A stretch of DNA of 64,000 nt from Martinezella miluonensis (GCF_900094545.1 NZ_FMAH01000009.1:1-64000); one strand, 5' to 3'; positions 16,212-24,296 are shown, counted from the first letter of the stretch. A program made the numbers and translations. Notes: generated by a model not told the origin, from the letters alone.

Positions 16212-17199
16212 CGCGGTACCGCTGATGGATGTCGGTGAGCAGAGTGTTCATGCTAAAGTCGAGTTCATCGGACACGCTGACCACGAGATCGCGAAGCCAC
16301 TTGTGACCTGGATCCGCCTCAGACTGGCGATTGTAGATCATGGAAATAGCGACTCGTGGGAGGGGAATTGGCGGTTCGAGCATGAGCGTTTCGCTGGCTG
16401 GATCGAGCGTGAGGAGAACGCGACTTCCAACAATAGACATAAGGTTTGTACCCCGGATTACCCAAGGGGCTGTCTGATAGTGAGGAATCGTCGCCTGCAC
16501 CTTGCGGCTCCGTCCCATGGCAGCCAGCGCCTTGTCAGCCACTCCCTCGCTCAAGCCGTCGATCGAAACCTGCAGATGAGGTGCCGCGACATAGGTGTCC
16601 AAAGTGAGGCCTTTCGATAGGAGGTCGTTTCCCGACCATGCCGCGCAGAGATTCACGTCTTCCGACAGGACCAGCGACCGGAGTTCGAAATGGTCTAGCG
16701 TGAAGTTTCCGAGAACTGCACAATCGAGTTCTCTGCTGAGGATCATCGCCTTGGCGCTGGCATTGTGGGTATGAAGAAAGTTGAGCTTCGCCCCCGGCGC
16801 CACCTCGACGAAGCGCCGGGTGAACAAAGGCAGGAAGCCAATTGCCGTGTAGTCGCTGATGCCAATTCGGAACGCGCGCGTACTTCTGCCTGGATCAAAG
16901 TTGATCTGCTGGTTGAGGGTTGCGAAAATCGCTGTTAGCGAGGGCGTTACTATCGCAGCCAGCTCGCTGGCGACCGCCGTCGGTTCCATCCGGCCTTCGG
17001 TCCGCACGAAGAGGTCGTCACCCACCATGGATCGCAGCTTCCCGAGTGCATGGCTGACAGCAGACTGTGTGCGTCCGATTCTTATCGCCGCTCGATTGAC
17101 ATTGCGCTCGGCCATCAGAGCGTCGAAGACACGCAGGAGATTTAGGTCGAGTTGATTGACCAATACCTCGCGTTTATTTCTTCGTGGTCCGTCTGCCAT
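16201..17199 (-). CDS. LysR-family transcriptional regulator
   Basis: A 332-residue activator-type regulator. The helix-turn-helix region reads DLNLLRVFDALMAERNVNRA and then IRIGRTQSAVSHALGKLR, with the effector domain behind it. The form NRAAIRIGRTQSAVSHAL places it near the NodD/NahR-like branch. It converges on ridA with an 11-bp overlap, so control of the transport/lyase operon would act on a distant promoter; the link is uncertain. The first 28 bp of coding sequence and its upstream region are copied at 59017-59099. Confidence 0.9.
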   Translation of the reverse strand: MADGPRRNKREVLVNQLDLNLLRVFDALMAERNVNRAAIRIGRTQSAVSHALGKLRSMVGDDLFVRTEGRMEPTAVASELAAIVTPSLTAIFATLNQQINFDPGRSTRAFRIGISDYTAIGFLPLFTRRFVEVAPGAKLNFLHTHNASAKAMILSRELDCAVLGNFTLDHFELRSLVLSEDVNLCAAWSGNDLLSKGLTLDTYVAAPHLQVSIDGLSEGVADKALAAMGRSRKVQATIPHYQTAPWVIRGTNLMSIVGSRVLLTLDPASETLMLEPPIPLPRVAISMIYNRQSEADPGHKWLRDLVVSVSDELDFSMNTLLTDIHQRYRAKS

Positions 17200-17254
17200 C
17201 CGATAGAATCCGTTGCCCTTGGAAGATACTGAAGATCGGCCTACATCCGGTCAG
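17172..17254. repeat. Repeat A1: start of LysR gene and upstream region (copy at 59017-59099)
   Basis: An 83-bp tract beginning GTTTATTTCTTCGTGG and ending in GGTCAG is repeated with few mismatches at 59017-59099. In the second copy it runs straight into the sequence found here at 17751. Confidence 0.9.
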
Positions 17255-17472
17255 CGACGAGATATTCAGAGCGACACCCTACGGCCGCCAAGCCCATCGT
17301 CTTTCGATGAAATGTTGATTATTAGCAAGCAAACCGGCACTTTCATAGCGGCTCCTGACAGGGTCTTTGACGAGGTTCCGAAGCCCGGCACACTTCAATG
17401 TCGAGGAGTGTCTTGGGTGGCGTGTGTCTCTGAACGCAATTCGCCGCATTGCTGTCGATCCTATTGAGCGAG

Positions 17473-17871
17473 TCAACCGAGGTGCGATCTTCCGCAATCG
17501 GCGGCCATTTCAGTTGTGGTTCGGTCCCTTTGCTCTTTGTTCAGCTTGTCGCAGGCTGGAACACCTGCTCGAACCAAGAGGCCGGCCCGGGTTCCAGCGG
17601 TCGCCCTCTCAGACGTCCAGTATTGCCCAAAAAGGTCGCTCATCCCGTACAGTGACGACCTCGTCGTCCACAAATCGCCCTCCAAAAACTGCGCTCCACC
17701 AAGGCCGAATGACCAATCTTCATCCGTGTTTTCTACAAAGGAAATCATGAGGTCAGACGGTGGGACGGCGCATTCGTTGGCGAGTTCGTGGCAGAGATTC
17801 TCATAAAAGGCGGCCTTGTCTGATTTTGTTCGAGGCCCAGAGACCACTTCAAGGAGAACAGCATTTTCCAT
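17473..17871 (-). CDS. Tautomerase-family protein with abnormal C-terminal extension
   Basis: The start at 17871 (MENAVLLEVVSG) follows AAGGAG-like bases poorly, but the first ~66 residues fit the MIF/4-OT-like tautomerase family: MENAVLLEVVSGPRTKSDK, CHELANECAVPPSD and FVENTDEDWSFGLGGAQF. The usual second-residue proline is absent (Glu follows Met), so the catalytic base is missing unless the true N-terminus differs. After GGAQFLEGDL the frame runs on for about 65 residues with no family resemblance, suggesting a lost stop or fusion to foreign DNA. Possibly inactive. Confidence 0.5.
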   Translation of the reverse strand: MENAVLLEVVSGPRTKSDKAAFYENLCHELANECAVPPSDLMISFVENTDEDWSFGLGGAQFLEGDLWTTRSSLYGMSDLFGQYWTSERATAGTRAGLLVRAGVPACDKLNKEQRDRTTTEMAADCGRSHLG

Positions 17872-17912
17872 ACGCTCAAAACCCAGGCCCGTGTCAAGTG
17901 CCCGGAACCGAG
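17751..17912. repeat. Repeat A2: 5' part of tautomerase gene (copy at 59094-59255)
   Basis: A 162-bp tract beginning GGTCAGACGGTGGGACGGCG recurs at 59094-59255. Here it is separated from repeat A1 by 496 bp; in the second copy the two are fused through the shared GGTCAG. Confidence 0.9.
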
Positions 17913-18285
17913 TGGAGTGAACCCTTCGGGCTGGACCAGCGATGCGCTTCAAACTAAGCCGCCTGCTGGGCGAGTTGGGTTTCAAATTCTGCTGGTGACC
18001 TGTAGCTGAGGGCTGAGTGCACCCGCCTGGCATTGTAGATCATCCTCGAAGAACCTGGGCAAGCAGTCAGCCACGTCCGCGAAGGTCTCGTAGCCAGCGG
18101 GGTAGATATCTTCCACTTTCAAAGTCTTCATAAAGCTTTCTGCCTGCGCATTATGATAAGGGTTGCCGACGGCGCTCATGAAACCGTGTAGACCAGCGGC
18201 ATCAAGCGCCCGTCGATAGGTCTCACTTGCGTATTGGCATCCGCGATCCGTGTGGTAAATGCAGCCAGGAGGAGGCCTTCTGTTC

Positions 18286-18291
18286 TCGATG
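18286..18291. repeat. Target-site duplication, left (TCGATG)
   Basis: TCGATG flanks the MITE on the left and is repeated at 18485-18490 on its right, as expected for a 6-bp duplication made on insertion into the IS3 transposase gene. Confidence 0.75.
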
Positions 18292-18484
18292 GGGGCAGAA
18301 CAAGATTAGTGCGAAATCGTACGCTAATCAAATTCGTCCATATTTTCCGTAGTTTGTCGCCTGTACTGAATACGAAGTCTTAGGGTGAAATGCTTTTAGG
18401 GCCCAGTTTTGGGAACGAATATCGATCTCGAGCATCACTTCCTCAGCTAAACGTACGATTTCGCACTAATCTTGTTCTGACCCC
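18292..18484. mobile_element. 193-bp MITE with about 33-bp terminal inverted repeats
   Basis: The left end starts GGGG-CAGAACAAGATTAG and continues through GTGCGAAATCGTACG; the reverse complement of the right end is GGGGTCAGAACAAGATTAG with the same continuation, so the terminal inverted repeats match over about 33 bp with one missing T at the left. The 6-bp TCGATG lies directly outside both ends. The 125-bp interior codes for nothing I can recognise. It is a non-autonomous element needing a transposase supplied elsewhere; the parent family was not identified. Confidence 0.85.
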
Positions 18485-18758
18485 TCGATGGCCGAATACA
18501 ACACCGCGAGCGCTAGCGGCGTGTCCAGACGTTTTGACAGGCCATAACCGACGACTTTCCGACTGCAGGCATCGAGAATGACAGCCAGATAGCAGAAGCC
18601 AGTGGTAATGCGGATGTATGTAAAATCAGCCACCCAGACCATGTCGGGTCGCGCCGGGATCACATTGCGGTAGAGGTTCGGGTAGATCGGGTGACAAGGA
18701 AATCCGCCTGACTATGCCAAGGCGGAGAGCCTACTGGAGGCAGCAAATCGGGATGAAG

Positions 18759-19343
18759 CTAGTTGTACGTAATTTTGTCAGCTGTTCGCGGCCGATTGAA
18801 AAAGTAGCGGTCGAAGCTGTAGCCGCTCGTGCCGGTAAAGCTGCCAAGCAGATTTGATAGCGGCGTTGTAAACTTGTACTGCACTCGGGTCAGGACGACC
18901 TGCACGCCATCTTCCTGTATCTTCGCAGGCACATCAATCGGGCTTGCTGCGCCCGCAGCAAGCGAAGAGGTGTTAAATGCGGCCGACCAGTTTACTGTCG
19001 CAGCCCCGTTTGTCGGCACATCCTCGACCGCGACCGTAATGGTCAGTCCCGTCGTATCATAGGGCTGCAGGATGAAGCTCATTCCCGAGAGCAGTCCGGC
19101 AACATTGGATTTTGTCCATGTGCCTTGCTGCGAAATCACATCTCCGGTGGTGGAGGCAATTTCGTCAATCTTGCGGCTGACGGTCAAGGCATGGCCAAGA
19201 TCAACGGTCGCCGCCAGAAGGAGGACCAGGATCGGCAAAACGAGCGCAAACTCCACGCCTGATGTGCCGGCACGATCCTTTGCCAAGCGCCGAAGACAGA
19301 GGGCGGGAAACCGGCGCTTTGGCTGATTGTGTTTGATTGTCAT
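18759..19343 (-). CDS. TadE/TadG-family pilus assembly protein
   Basis: A 194-residue minor pilin-like protein. After a basic N-terminus, DRAGTSGVEFALVLPILVLL is the TadE-type hydrophobic segment (about residues 26-45) with the typical Glu at its start, then VDLGHALTVSRKIDEIASTTGD. The periplasmic part is Thr/Ser-rich. The start at 19343 (MTIKHNQPKRR) fits; the longer frame is antisense noise. It is third in a minus-strand set after tadG-like and tadE-like genes, 1 bp after the preceding stop. The Flp pilin and secretion ATPase genes are not in the window. Confidence 0.85.
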   Translation of the reverse strand: MTIKHNQPKRRFPALCLRRLAKDRAGTSGVEFALVLPILVLLLAATVDLGHALTVSRKIDEIASTTGDVISQQGTWTKSNVAGLLSGMSFILQPYDTTGLTITVAVEDVPTNGAATVNWSAAFNTSSLAAGAASPIDVPAKIQEDGVQVVLTRVQYKFTTPLSNLLGSFTGTSGYSFDRYFFNRPRTADKITYN

Positions 19344-19344
19344 G

Positions 19345-19875
19345 TCACGACGGCTCGTTACGAAGCAGAACGGTTGCACCAAGGAGATAACGACCATCCG
19401 CCAGCTTTGCGCTGGAATAGGTGAAGTAGTTGACGACGGAAGCCCAAGGCAGAAACGCCTGCACCAGCATGTAATCGCTGGCCTTGCCGGTGGCAAAAGT
19501 CTCGGTGACGGCAAGATTGCCTGTGCTGTCAATTGGCGTGGCGCTGGTGATAGACGACAGGTTGGAGATAACATCGACCTTGATCAGGAGATTGTCCGAA
19601 CAGCTGAAGGTAAGAGCCATATCCGCACAGATTTTTGCCTTGAAGTCGGTCAGCGTCATACTGGCCGATGCGGCCTCGCCGGTGCGGATCATACGGGACA
19701 TCTTCTGCACTGACGCATCAAGGCTTGAGGCTGCGAAGAACATCACGGAGACCTCGATGATGGCGAAGATCATCAGGGACAGCGGAAATATCAGCAGCGC
19801 GAATTCGACCGCAGCCGCTCCCTTGCGATCGGCAAGCAGGCGATGCAGAGGTTTCGATAGTCCGAACCGCATCAT
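19345..19875 (-). CDS. TadE-like minor pilin
   Basis: A 176-residue protein with the TadE motif RKGAAAVEFALLIFPLSLMI (about residues 17-36), Glu in the hydrophobic helix, then EVSVMFFAASSLDASVQKMS. Two cysteines (CADMALTFSC) may pair in the periplasm. The ATG at 19875 overlaps the TadG-like stop (ATGA), so the two are translationally coupled. TadE-type pseudopilins help assemble Flp pili used in surface attachment. Confidence 0.87.
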   Translation of the reverse strand: MMRFGLSKPLHRLLADRKGAAAVEFALLIFPLSLMIFAIIEVSVMFFAASSLDASVQKMSRMIRTGEAASASMTLTDFKAKICADMALTFSCSDNLLIKVDVISNLSSITSATPIDSTGNLAVTETFATGKASDYMLVQAFLPWASVVNYFTYSSAKLADGRYLLGATVLLRNEPS

Positions 19876-21251
19876 TGGGTTAGCCGCACGGATGCAAGAT
19901 ATTGCGTGAAGAGCGCCGAGAGGCCGGCGACGATATCCGTTGACGACGAGGCCGAAATGAATAGGCTCTTGGATGAAGCGCAATCAGCAAGCGCGTAGGG
20001 AATGTAGTCGCGCCGCGTGATGCTGGCGGATACACCGCTATCCATGATGCCGCCCCAGGTGCTGCGCCAATTGGCGCTCGACATCGTCGAGCCGACCGTG
20101 TTGTTGTAGCCCCAGTCGGTGGTGATGGGCAGATATTCTGTGTAAAGAACCGCCATGGTGTTCGACTGGTTCTTCAAATATGCGCACCAGTCAGGATTGA
20201 TGGGGGCGACCTTATTCCAGGATGGTCCGGCGGTCTTGATTTTTGAACCGGACCACGTCACGCCATCTGTCACCCACTCGCGCTTCGACTGAACGCCGTC
20301 CGTCAACAGCAGGACCAATTTGAGTGGCTTGGCGAGGGAACTGCCATCTCCGCCGGTACCGACCTTCTGCTGCAGAGCCGGCAGGGCGACGTCGAAGAAA
20401 GTGTAGGTGGTGGATGTCGCGCTGGTCAGCCCATAGCTGTCATCCGAGAGGCGCTTGCGCGCGGTGGGCGTGTCCAGCGTAGGAGCGAGAACTTCCGTGG
20501 AGGTATCCCCGAGGCTATAAAGCCCAACCTTGATGCGCTCGTGATTGCTGTCGGCATCATCGATCAGATCGATGACCTCGTTGACGGCATCCACTGCAAC
20601 ATCCGCTCGCAGCTTTATGCCCTTGGCACGCGCGTAAGCATAGTTGTCGACATAGCTCACGCCTCCAGTCTTGTGTGCATCTCCGGTATGGCAGGCGAAC
20701 TGACAGCCAATCCCATTATACATCGTCTGCTGACCGGCGCTCGTCGCAGCCAGCAGCATGGAAGGGGATTTGTCGATAACGATATAGACGTTCAGATAGG
20801 ATGTCGCCGGGCCTTTGACCGAGCTCACGACTCTAACCGGGACATTATCGATATCGGCAATCTTCATGAGCGTCGTCGAAACGACGCCGCTCGCAGTCGC
20901 TGTTATCTTCTGGTTGCTCGTGTCTATCTCAATGTCGCCGATGGAGTAGCTGCTTTCCGCCTGAGCGCTGAACCAATCCTCGACTTTCTGTTTGAGAGCA
21001 TCAGTGTCAGCGGTATTGATCTGCTTCACCGCCGCGATCAACGCCGCGTCGAGGTCGCTCTGCATGCGCTGCCTGACATTGTAAGCCCGGATATAGTCGA
21101 GGCTTGCACCGACTGCGAGGATCATCGGAACCAAGGACAGGGCCATAACGATCGCGACATTGCCGCTTCGGCTTTTAAACAATGTCCGTAAGACACCAAT
21201 GAGATGATCGCGGAAGATAGAGTGTCTTGGCTTCAAAGTCGGCACCAACAT
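19872..21251 (-). CDS. TadG-like protein with von Willebrand factor A domain
   Basis: A 459-residue protein. The N-terminal membrane anchor and TadE-like region read SGNVAIVMALSLVPMILAVG (residues 34-53), then a VWA domain with a MIDAS motif DKSPS (VIDKSPSML) and LLTDGVQSKREW. TadG proteins link the Tad pilus apparatus to the envelope. It is the first gene of a three-gene set (tadG, tadE, tadE-like). Its length is within the family range and no damage is visible. The rest of a tad/cpa locus is absent here. Confidence 0.87.
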   Translation of the reverse strand: MLVPTLKPRHSIFRDHLIGVLRTLFKSRSGNVAIVMALSLVPMILAVGASLDYIRAYNVRQRMQSDLDAALIAAVKQINTADTDALKQKVEDWFSAQAESSYSIGDIEIDTSNQKITATASGVVSTTLMKIADIDNVPVRVVSSVKGPATSYLNVYIVIDKSPSMLLAATSAGQQTMYNGIGCQFACHTGDAHKTGGVSYVDNYAYARAKGIKLRADVAVDAVNEVIDLIDDADSNHERIKVGLYSLGDTSTEVLAPTLDTPTARKRLSDDSYGLTSATSTTYTFFDVALPALQQKVGTGGDGSSLAKPLKLVLLLTDGVQSKREWVTDGVTWSGSKIKTAGPSWNKVAPINPDWCAYLKNQSNTMAVLYTEYLPITTDWGYNNTVGSTMSSANWRSTWGGIMDSGVSASITRRDYIPYALADCASSKSLFISASSSTDIVAGLSALFTQYLASVRLTQ

Positions 21252-21561
21252 TTATCATACTAATGCACAACTCAGGCCGATTTGCGGTTAATCAGTTCTT
21301 TACATAGCCGCACGACCCGCTGAATTCCCGGCGACCGGCTCAGATTTCTGCGCAATTCGGCTAAGATGCGCGTTTTGGATGTCGCGTGAGGATAGCTCGG
21401 GCGATTCGACATCCTGTCTCGACAGACTGTTCAAAGCCCCGCGAGATTTCAGAAAGGCTCAACACGCCGTGACGACAGCTTTGCGACACGCCCGCTTCGC
21501 TACTACGCTTTGAATCCAACGATCACGCTGCGAAATATTGAGTAAAGTTTGAGAGGCAACA
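21252..21561. other. 310-bp stretch upstream of the Tad genes
   Basis: No gene is supported. It should contain the promoter of the minus-strand tad genes. Nothing repeat-like or palindromic of note was seen. Confidence 0.4.
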
Positions 21562-21776
21562 ATGGCAAAGGACTTCCTGTCGCTCCTTGAAGAGCATATG
21601 CTGGCGGATCAGATTACCCCTTCGTCACTCCTCCCGCGGACGTGGGCAACTGTCATGCGCCGTCAGCAACTGGCACGATCGAGATCGCCGATATCGAGGA
21701 GATCGTGCGTGTGGCAAAGCTGGCTAAACAGCATCACGGAGCGGCGCAACTCCATCCATTCTCCACCGGGCGAAAC
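21562..21776 (+). pseudogene. Fragment of a vanillyl-alcohol-oxidase-type FAD-linked oxidase (tentative)
   Basis: In one frame from 21603 the translation includes CHAPSATGTIEIADIEEIVR and then VAKLAKQHHGAAQLHPFSTGRN ending at 21776. The pattern A-P-x-T...(E/D)IEEIV+.A.......P(I/F)STGRN is that of the FAD-binding N-domain of 4-cresol dehydrogenase/VAO flavoproteins. An ATG with a possible start (MAKDFLSLLEEHM, 21562) lies in another frame just before it. The FAD domain stops at GRN, so this is at best a shard. Confidence 0.35.
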
Positions 21777-21850
21777 TGCAGCCTGCATCGCCTAAAAACC
21801 CGAGACCCTCGGGGCCTTCTCAGGCAGAGGCACTTACCGTGACAACACGG

Positions 21851-22708
21851 ACGATCGACTTCTTCATCTGTGCGGCCCTTCAGCAGATGAAATTTCAAGG
21901 GCGGCAAGATCGGTCTCCTTGTTTCGACGGGAAATCTCAAGATCGCCCGGGCGGCAACTTGAATGGCGGGGACATCATTTCCGAGTCGAGGATAAGCCGC
22001 CCGTCCAGTTGCCCATTCAAACGCTCGACGAAGCCGGACGCTTCGTCCATGTGCGCGCGCATGAGGTGACGGACTCTTTCAGCGTCCCTCTGTCGGGCCG
22101 CCTCGAGTAGGTTCGTGTGGCATTTGGCGTTGGCGCATCCGAATTCGGCATGCTCTTCGGGTGGCGTGTGGGTGCTGAAGACAACCAGGCGTCGGAGCAT
22201 TTCATTGATCATCTGACAGAGGAAGCGCAGAAACGGATCCGGATTAGCGGAAGCAAGGATGTCGTGGAAGTCGAGATCTGCCTGCCTTTGATATACGAGC
22301 CGCGTTTCGTCACGAGAGGTAGGCTGGCAATTCTCAATGTTTTCTTCCAAAGCACGGAAATGCTTTTCGGTGAGATAAGGGACAGCGCCTGCGGCGAGTT
22401 CAGGCTCCAGCAAACGCCTGGCGGCGTAAATGTCTTTCATCGTCACATCTTGGAAGAACAAGTAGTTCTGCAAAAAAAGCAGTGTGCGCTCCAAGGGGAC
22501 CTCGATGATGGTGGCGCCGCCGGTCGGACCGGTGCTGATTGTTATCAATCCTTGCACCTCGAGTGACTTTAGCGCCTCGCGAATGGTGCTCTTGCTCACT
22601 CCGAACAGTTTTTGCAGTTCCTTCTCCATCGGAAGTTTGTCGCCTGGCCTCAGCTCGTGCTGAGTGACAAGCCGCTTGATGTCCTCAGCGACGAAGTCGC
22701 CTCGCTTT
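21851..22708. repeat. Repeat B1: 858-bp GntR-gene duplicate (copy at 59344-60203)
   Basis: Nearly identical to 59344-60203, starting ACGATCGACTTCTTCATC and ending at the codons for RGD(F/L)VAED. Most differences are single bases. The copy includes 86 bp beyond the regulator's stop codon. Confidence 0.93.
21937..22706 (-). pseudogene. GntR/FadR-family regulator missing its N-terminus (duplicate of 59432-60247)
   Basis: From RGDFVAEDIKRLVTQHELRP to the stop the protein is almost identical to the intact regulator at 59432-60247, including the winged helix (LFGVSKSTIREALKSLEVQG) and the FCD effector domain. The first 16 residues and the promoter/operator are replaced by unrelated sequence upstream of about 22708. 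The frame stays open to 22959, but that extension has no family match. It probably lacks a proper start, though a fusion protein cannot be excluded. Confidence 0.8.
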
Positions 22709-22713
22709 AGGCC

Positions 22714-22786
22714 GATTTGTTTACGAGGTTGACGTTGCAACCGCGGACAAACAGACCATCGGCCGACATATGGCCCGCGCAGCCTG
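22714..22786. repeat. Repeat C1: 73-bp copy of the region 3' of the AraC gene (inverted copy at 29999-30071)
   Basis: On the minus strand it carries GCCATATGTCGGCC and CGCGGTTG.GACGTCAACC-like sequence also found in plus orientation at 29999-30071, with about 10 mismatches. It abuts the broken 5' end of the GntR duplicate. Confidence 0.8.
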
Positions 22787-23023
22787 ACGATCTTGCGACA
22801 GGATCCGATGGGAGCACAGATACAGTGCCGATCAAAGCGGCCGCTAGCTGACCGCGCCAGTGACAGCCCTCCCCTTGCAGACGCCACTCGATCTCCCATC
22901 TCCTCCCTTTTGAAAAGATTAAGCCGCCGAGCACCTCGGTTGCGTTCGGCATTATTCAAAATTCCGACCTTTGATTTTCACGGTATTGATATGGAGATCC
23001 TGTACTTATCTGAGGAGGAAACT

Positions 23024-23071
23024 ATGCCGATCAAGATTCCTAAGCCTCGGGATTTGCATAGGACCCACTGA
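23024..23071 (+). other. 15-codon frame with strong ribosome site
   Basis: GAGGAGGAA precedes ATG at 23024 and the frame reads MPIKIPKPRDLHRTH. MetA (homoserine O-acyltransferase) proteins start MPI+IP, so this may be a stub of such a gene; eight residues are too few to decide. Confidence 0.2.
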
Positions 23072-23089
23072 ATTGCTCAATATTAGTCG

Positions 23090-23178
23090 ATCGCTAGATG
23101 GGGATCGACATATGTCCAGGAGACTCCGGTCGCTCTTGGCCCCTGCCTTTATCCATGTTGCTTATAAGGAGGATATGG
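23090..23178 (+). promoter_or_regulatory. ROSE-type RNA thermometer in the leader of the small heat-shock gene
   Basis: Rhizobial small heat-shock genes carry ROSE elements whose last hairpin hides the Shine-Dalgarno sequence. Here CCATGTTGCT (23153-23162) can fold back on AGGAGGATATGG (23168-23178): CCAT pairs with ATGG and the conserved TTGCT faces AGGAGG, the arrangement known from ROSE. Upstream bases from about 23090 are able to form further weak stems. The 5' limit is a guess. Confidence 0.65.
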
Positions 23179-23649
23179 CTATGAGGGCAAACTTCGATTG
23201 CTCGCCCCTATTCCGGTCGAACATCGGCTTCGACTGGATGTTGAACGCGCTCGAGGCTGCAAGTAGTGCCGAGGCGAGCGACAACTGGCCGCCTTACGAT
23301 ATCGTCAAAGCCGGCGAGAATGATTACCGCATTGTCATGACAGTGGCGGGCTTCTCACAGGACGAACTGGCGATCACCGAAGAGCAGAACATGCTCATCG
23401 TCTCGGGGCAGAAGGCGAACGGCGATGACGTCCAACATCTGCATCGCTGGCCGTTCGTTCCAGCGTCGCTTCGAACTGGCCGACCACGTCAAGGTCGTGG
23501 GTCCGGGTCTCGTCAACGGTCTGCTGGCCATCAATCTCAAACGCGAAATCTCTGAAGAAAAGAAGCCGCGCCGAATCGAGATCCGAACCGGTCAGGGAAT
23601 ACCGAAGGCCGAGACCAAGCAGATCGAGGCCAAGAAGCAGGCGGCTTAA
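23175..23649 (+). pseudogene. Small heat-shock protein (Hsp20, IbpA-like), frameshifted
   Basis: The gene starts MAMRANFDCSPLFRSNIGFD at 23175 after ATAAGGAGGAT. An alpha-crystallin domain follows ([35 protein letters not shown]). At about 23441 the frame changes: the next part, [18 protein letters not shown] and LAINLKREI, is in another frame up to the stop at 23649. Relatives read HLHRGIAGR(A/S)F here. The sequence CATCGCTGG is explained by loss of 8 bp between two CATCGC repeats. The protein would lose the second half of the chaperone domain. Confidence 0.85.
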
Positions 23650-23742
23650 GCTTCCCCCGGCAGTGGGCAAACATGGCGCCGGGCATGGTCCGGCGCCGGC
23701 AGGAAAGTTTTGCCAACCGAGCCAACTGAAAGCAGAAGAGAC

Positions 23743-23950
23743 ATGAGTGTTCGCGAACTGATTCCCCGGGACTGTAACTATGGCAACCAGGTTCCAAGTC
23801 TTTTGCGCGATGACGACCGTGATCCCTTCCCAGTCGCACCAACCGCCTGATGCCTTCGCTGATTTGACATTAGAGCGCCTTAGCCTTCCCGCGCTTCAGC
23901 AAAACTGCAGGTCTGGGCACTTGATGGGAACGCGAACCAGAATGATGCCT
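23743..23950 (+). pseudogene. Second Hsp20-type gene, N-terminal remnant
   Basis: ATG at 23743 begins MSVRELIPRDCNYGNQVPSL followed by LRDDDRDPF, the N-terminus of the rhizobial MSVRDLIPW...GNQVPS Hsp20 class. The frame stops at 23850, and a degenerate continuation (DAFADLTLERLSLPAL) in another frame reaches about 23950. The alpha-crystallin domain is gone. Two heat-shock genes side by side are usual in rhizobia; here both are broken. Confidence 0.65.
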
Positions 23951-24200
23951 CCGGCTCGGCGATTTGGTCATTTCCGATAGGCGTCGCCCGCGATCAAACG
24001 CTGTTCCTCGAAGCGAAGCGTTTGATCCTGATGGCTGCCTTGAACTGAATCGAAGTTTCGCCCCATTAACTCGATCCGGAACTCGATAAAACTAATCTAA
24101 AAGGTCCAATGACATGCTGACTGGACGGTGAGTGTATTCGGCACAGTGTCAAATGTTGCCGTCGTGCCGGGGGAGGCGCTGCTGACAAGAGCGATTTAAT
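23951..24200. other. Non-coding stretch between broken genes
   Basis: No gene, repeat or structural RNA could be recognised on either strand. Confidence 0.4.
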
Positions 24201-24296
24201 TTAATCTGAACCACCTCCAGCCGGCAGGCATTGATGCGTCAACCAATCCGCAAAGGCACGCGCCAGCCGCCTCTGGCTACCGGATTTGGGATAGCT
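24201..24296 (-). pseudogene. 3' shard of a GcvA-like LysR gene (related to 46422-46515)
   Basis: The minus strand encodes YPKSGSQRRLARAFADWLTH then QCLPAGGGSD and a stop at 24201-24203. This matches the last 31 residues of the LysR protein at 46422-47318 (YPKSGSQRRLARIFADWLTR...), with about 70 bp clearly homologous at the DNA level. It is joined directly to the truncated chemoreceptor gene at about 24296. Confidence 0.85.

Larger units (their letters stand above)
17954..18690 (-). pseudogene. IS3-family transposase (orfB) remnant, interrupted and frameshifted
   Basis: Fragments of an rve-type integrase lie in order on the minus strand: IYPNLYRNVIPARPDMVW and VWVADFTYIRITTGFCYLAV (about 18690-18491), then GNPYHNAQAESFMKTLKVE (about 18175) and, after a one-base frame change near 18045, IYNARRVHSALSYRSPAEFE to the stop at 17954. 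The D,D(35)E core is split by a MITE at 18292-18484. The 5' end and OrfA are missing beyond 18690. No intact terminal repeats of the element were found. Confidence 0.85.
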
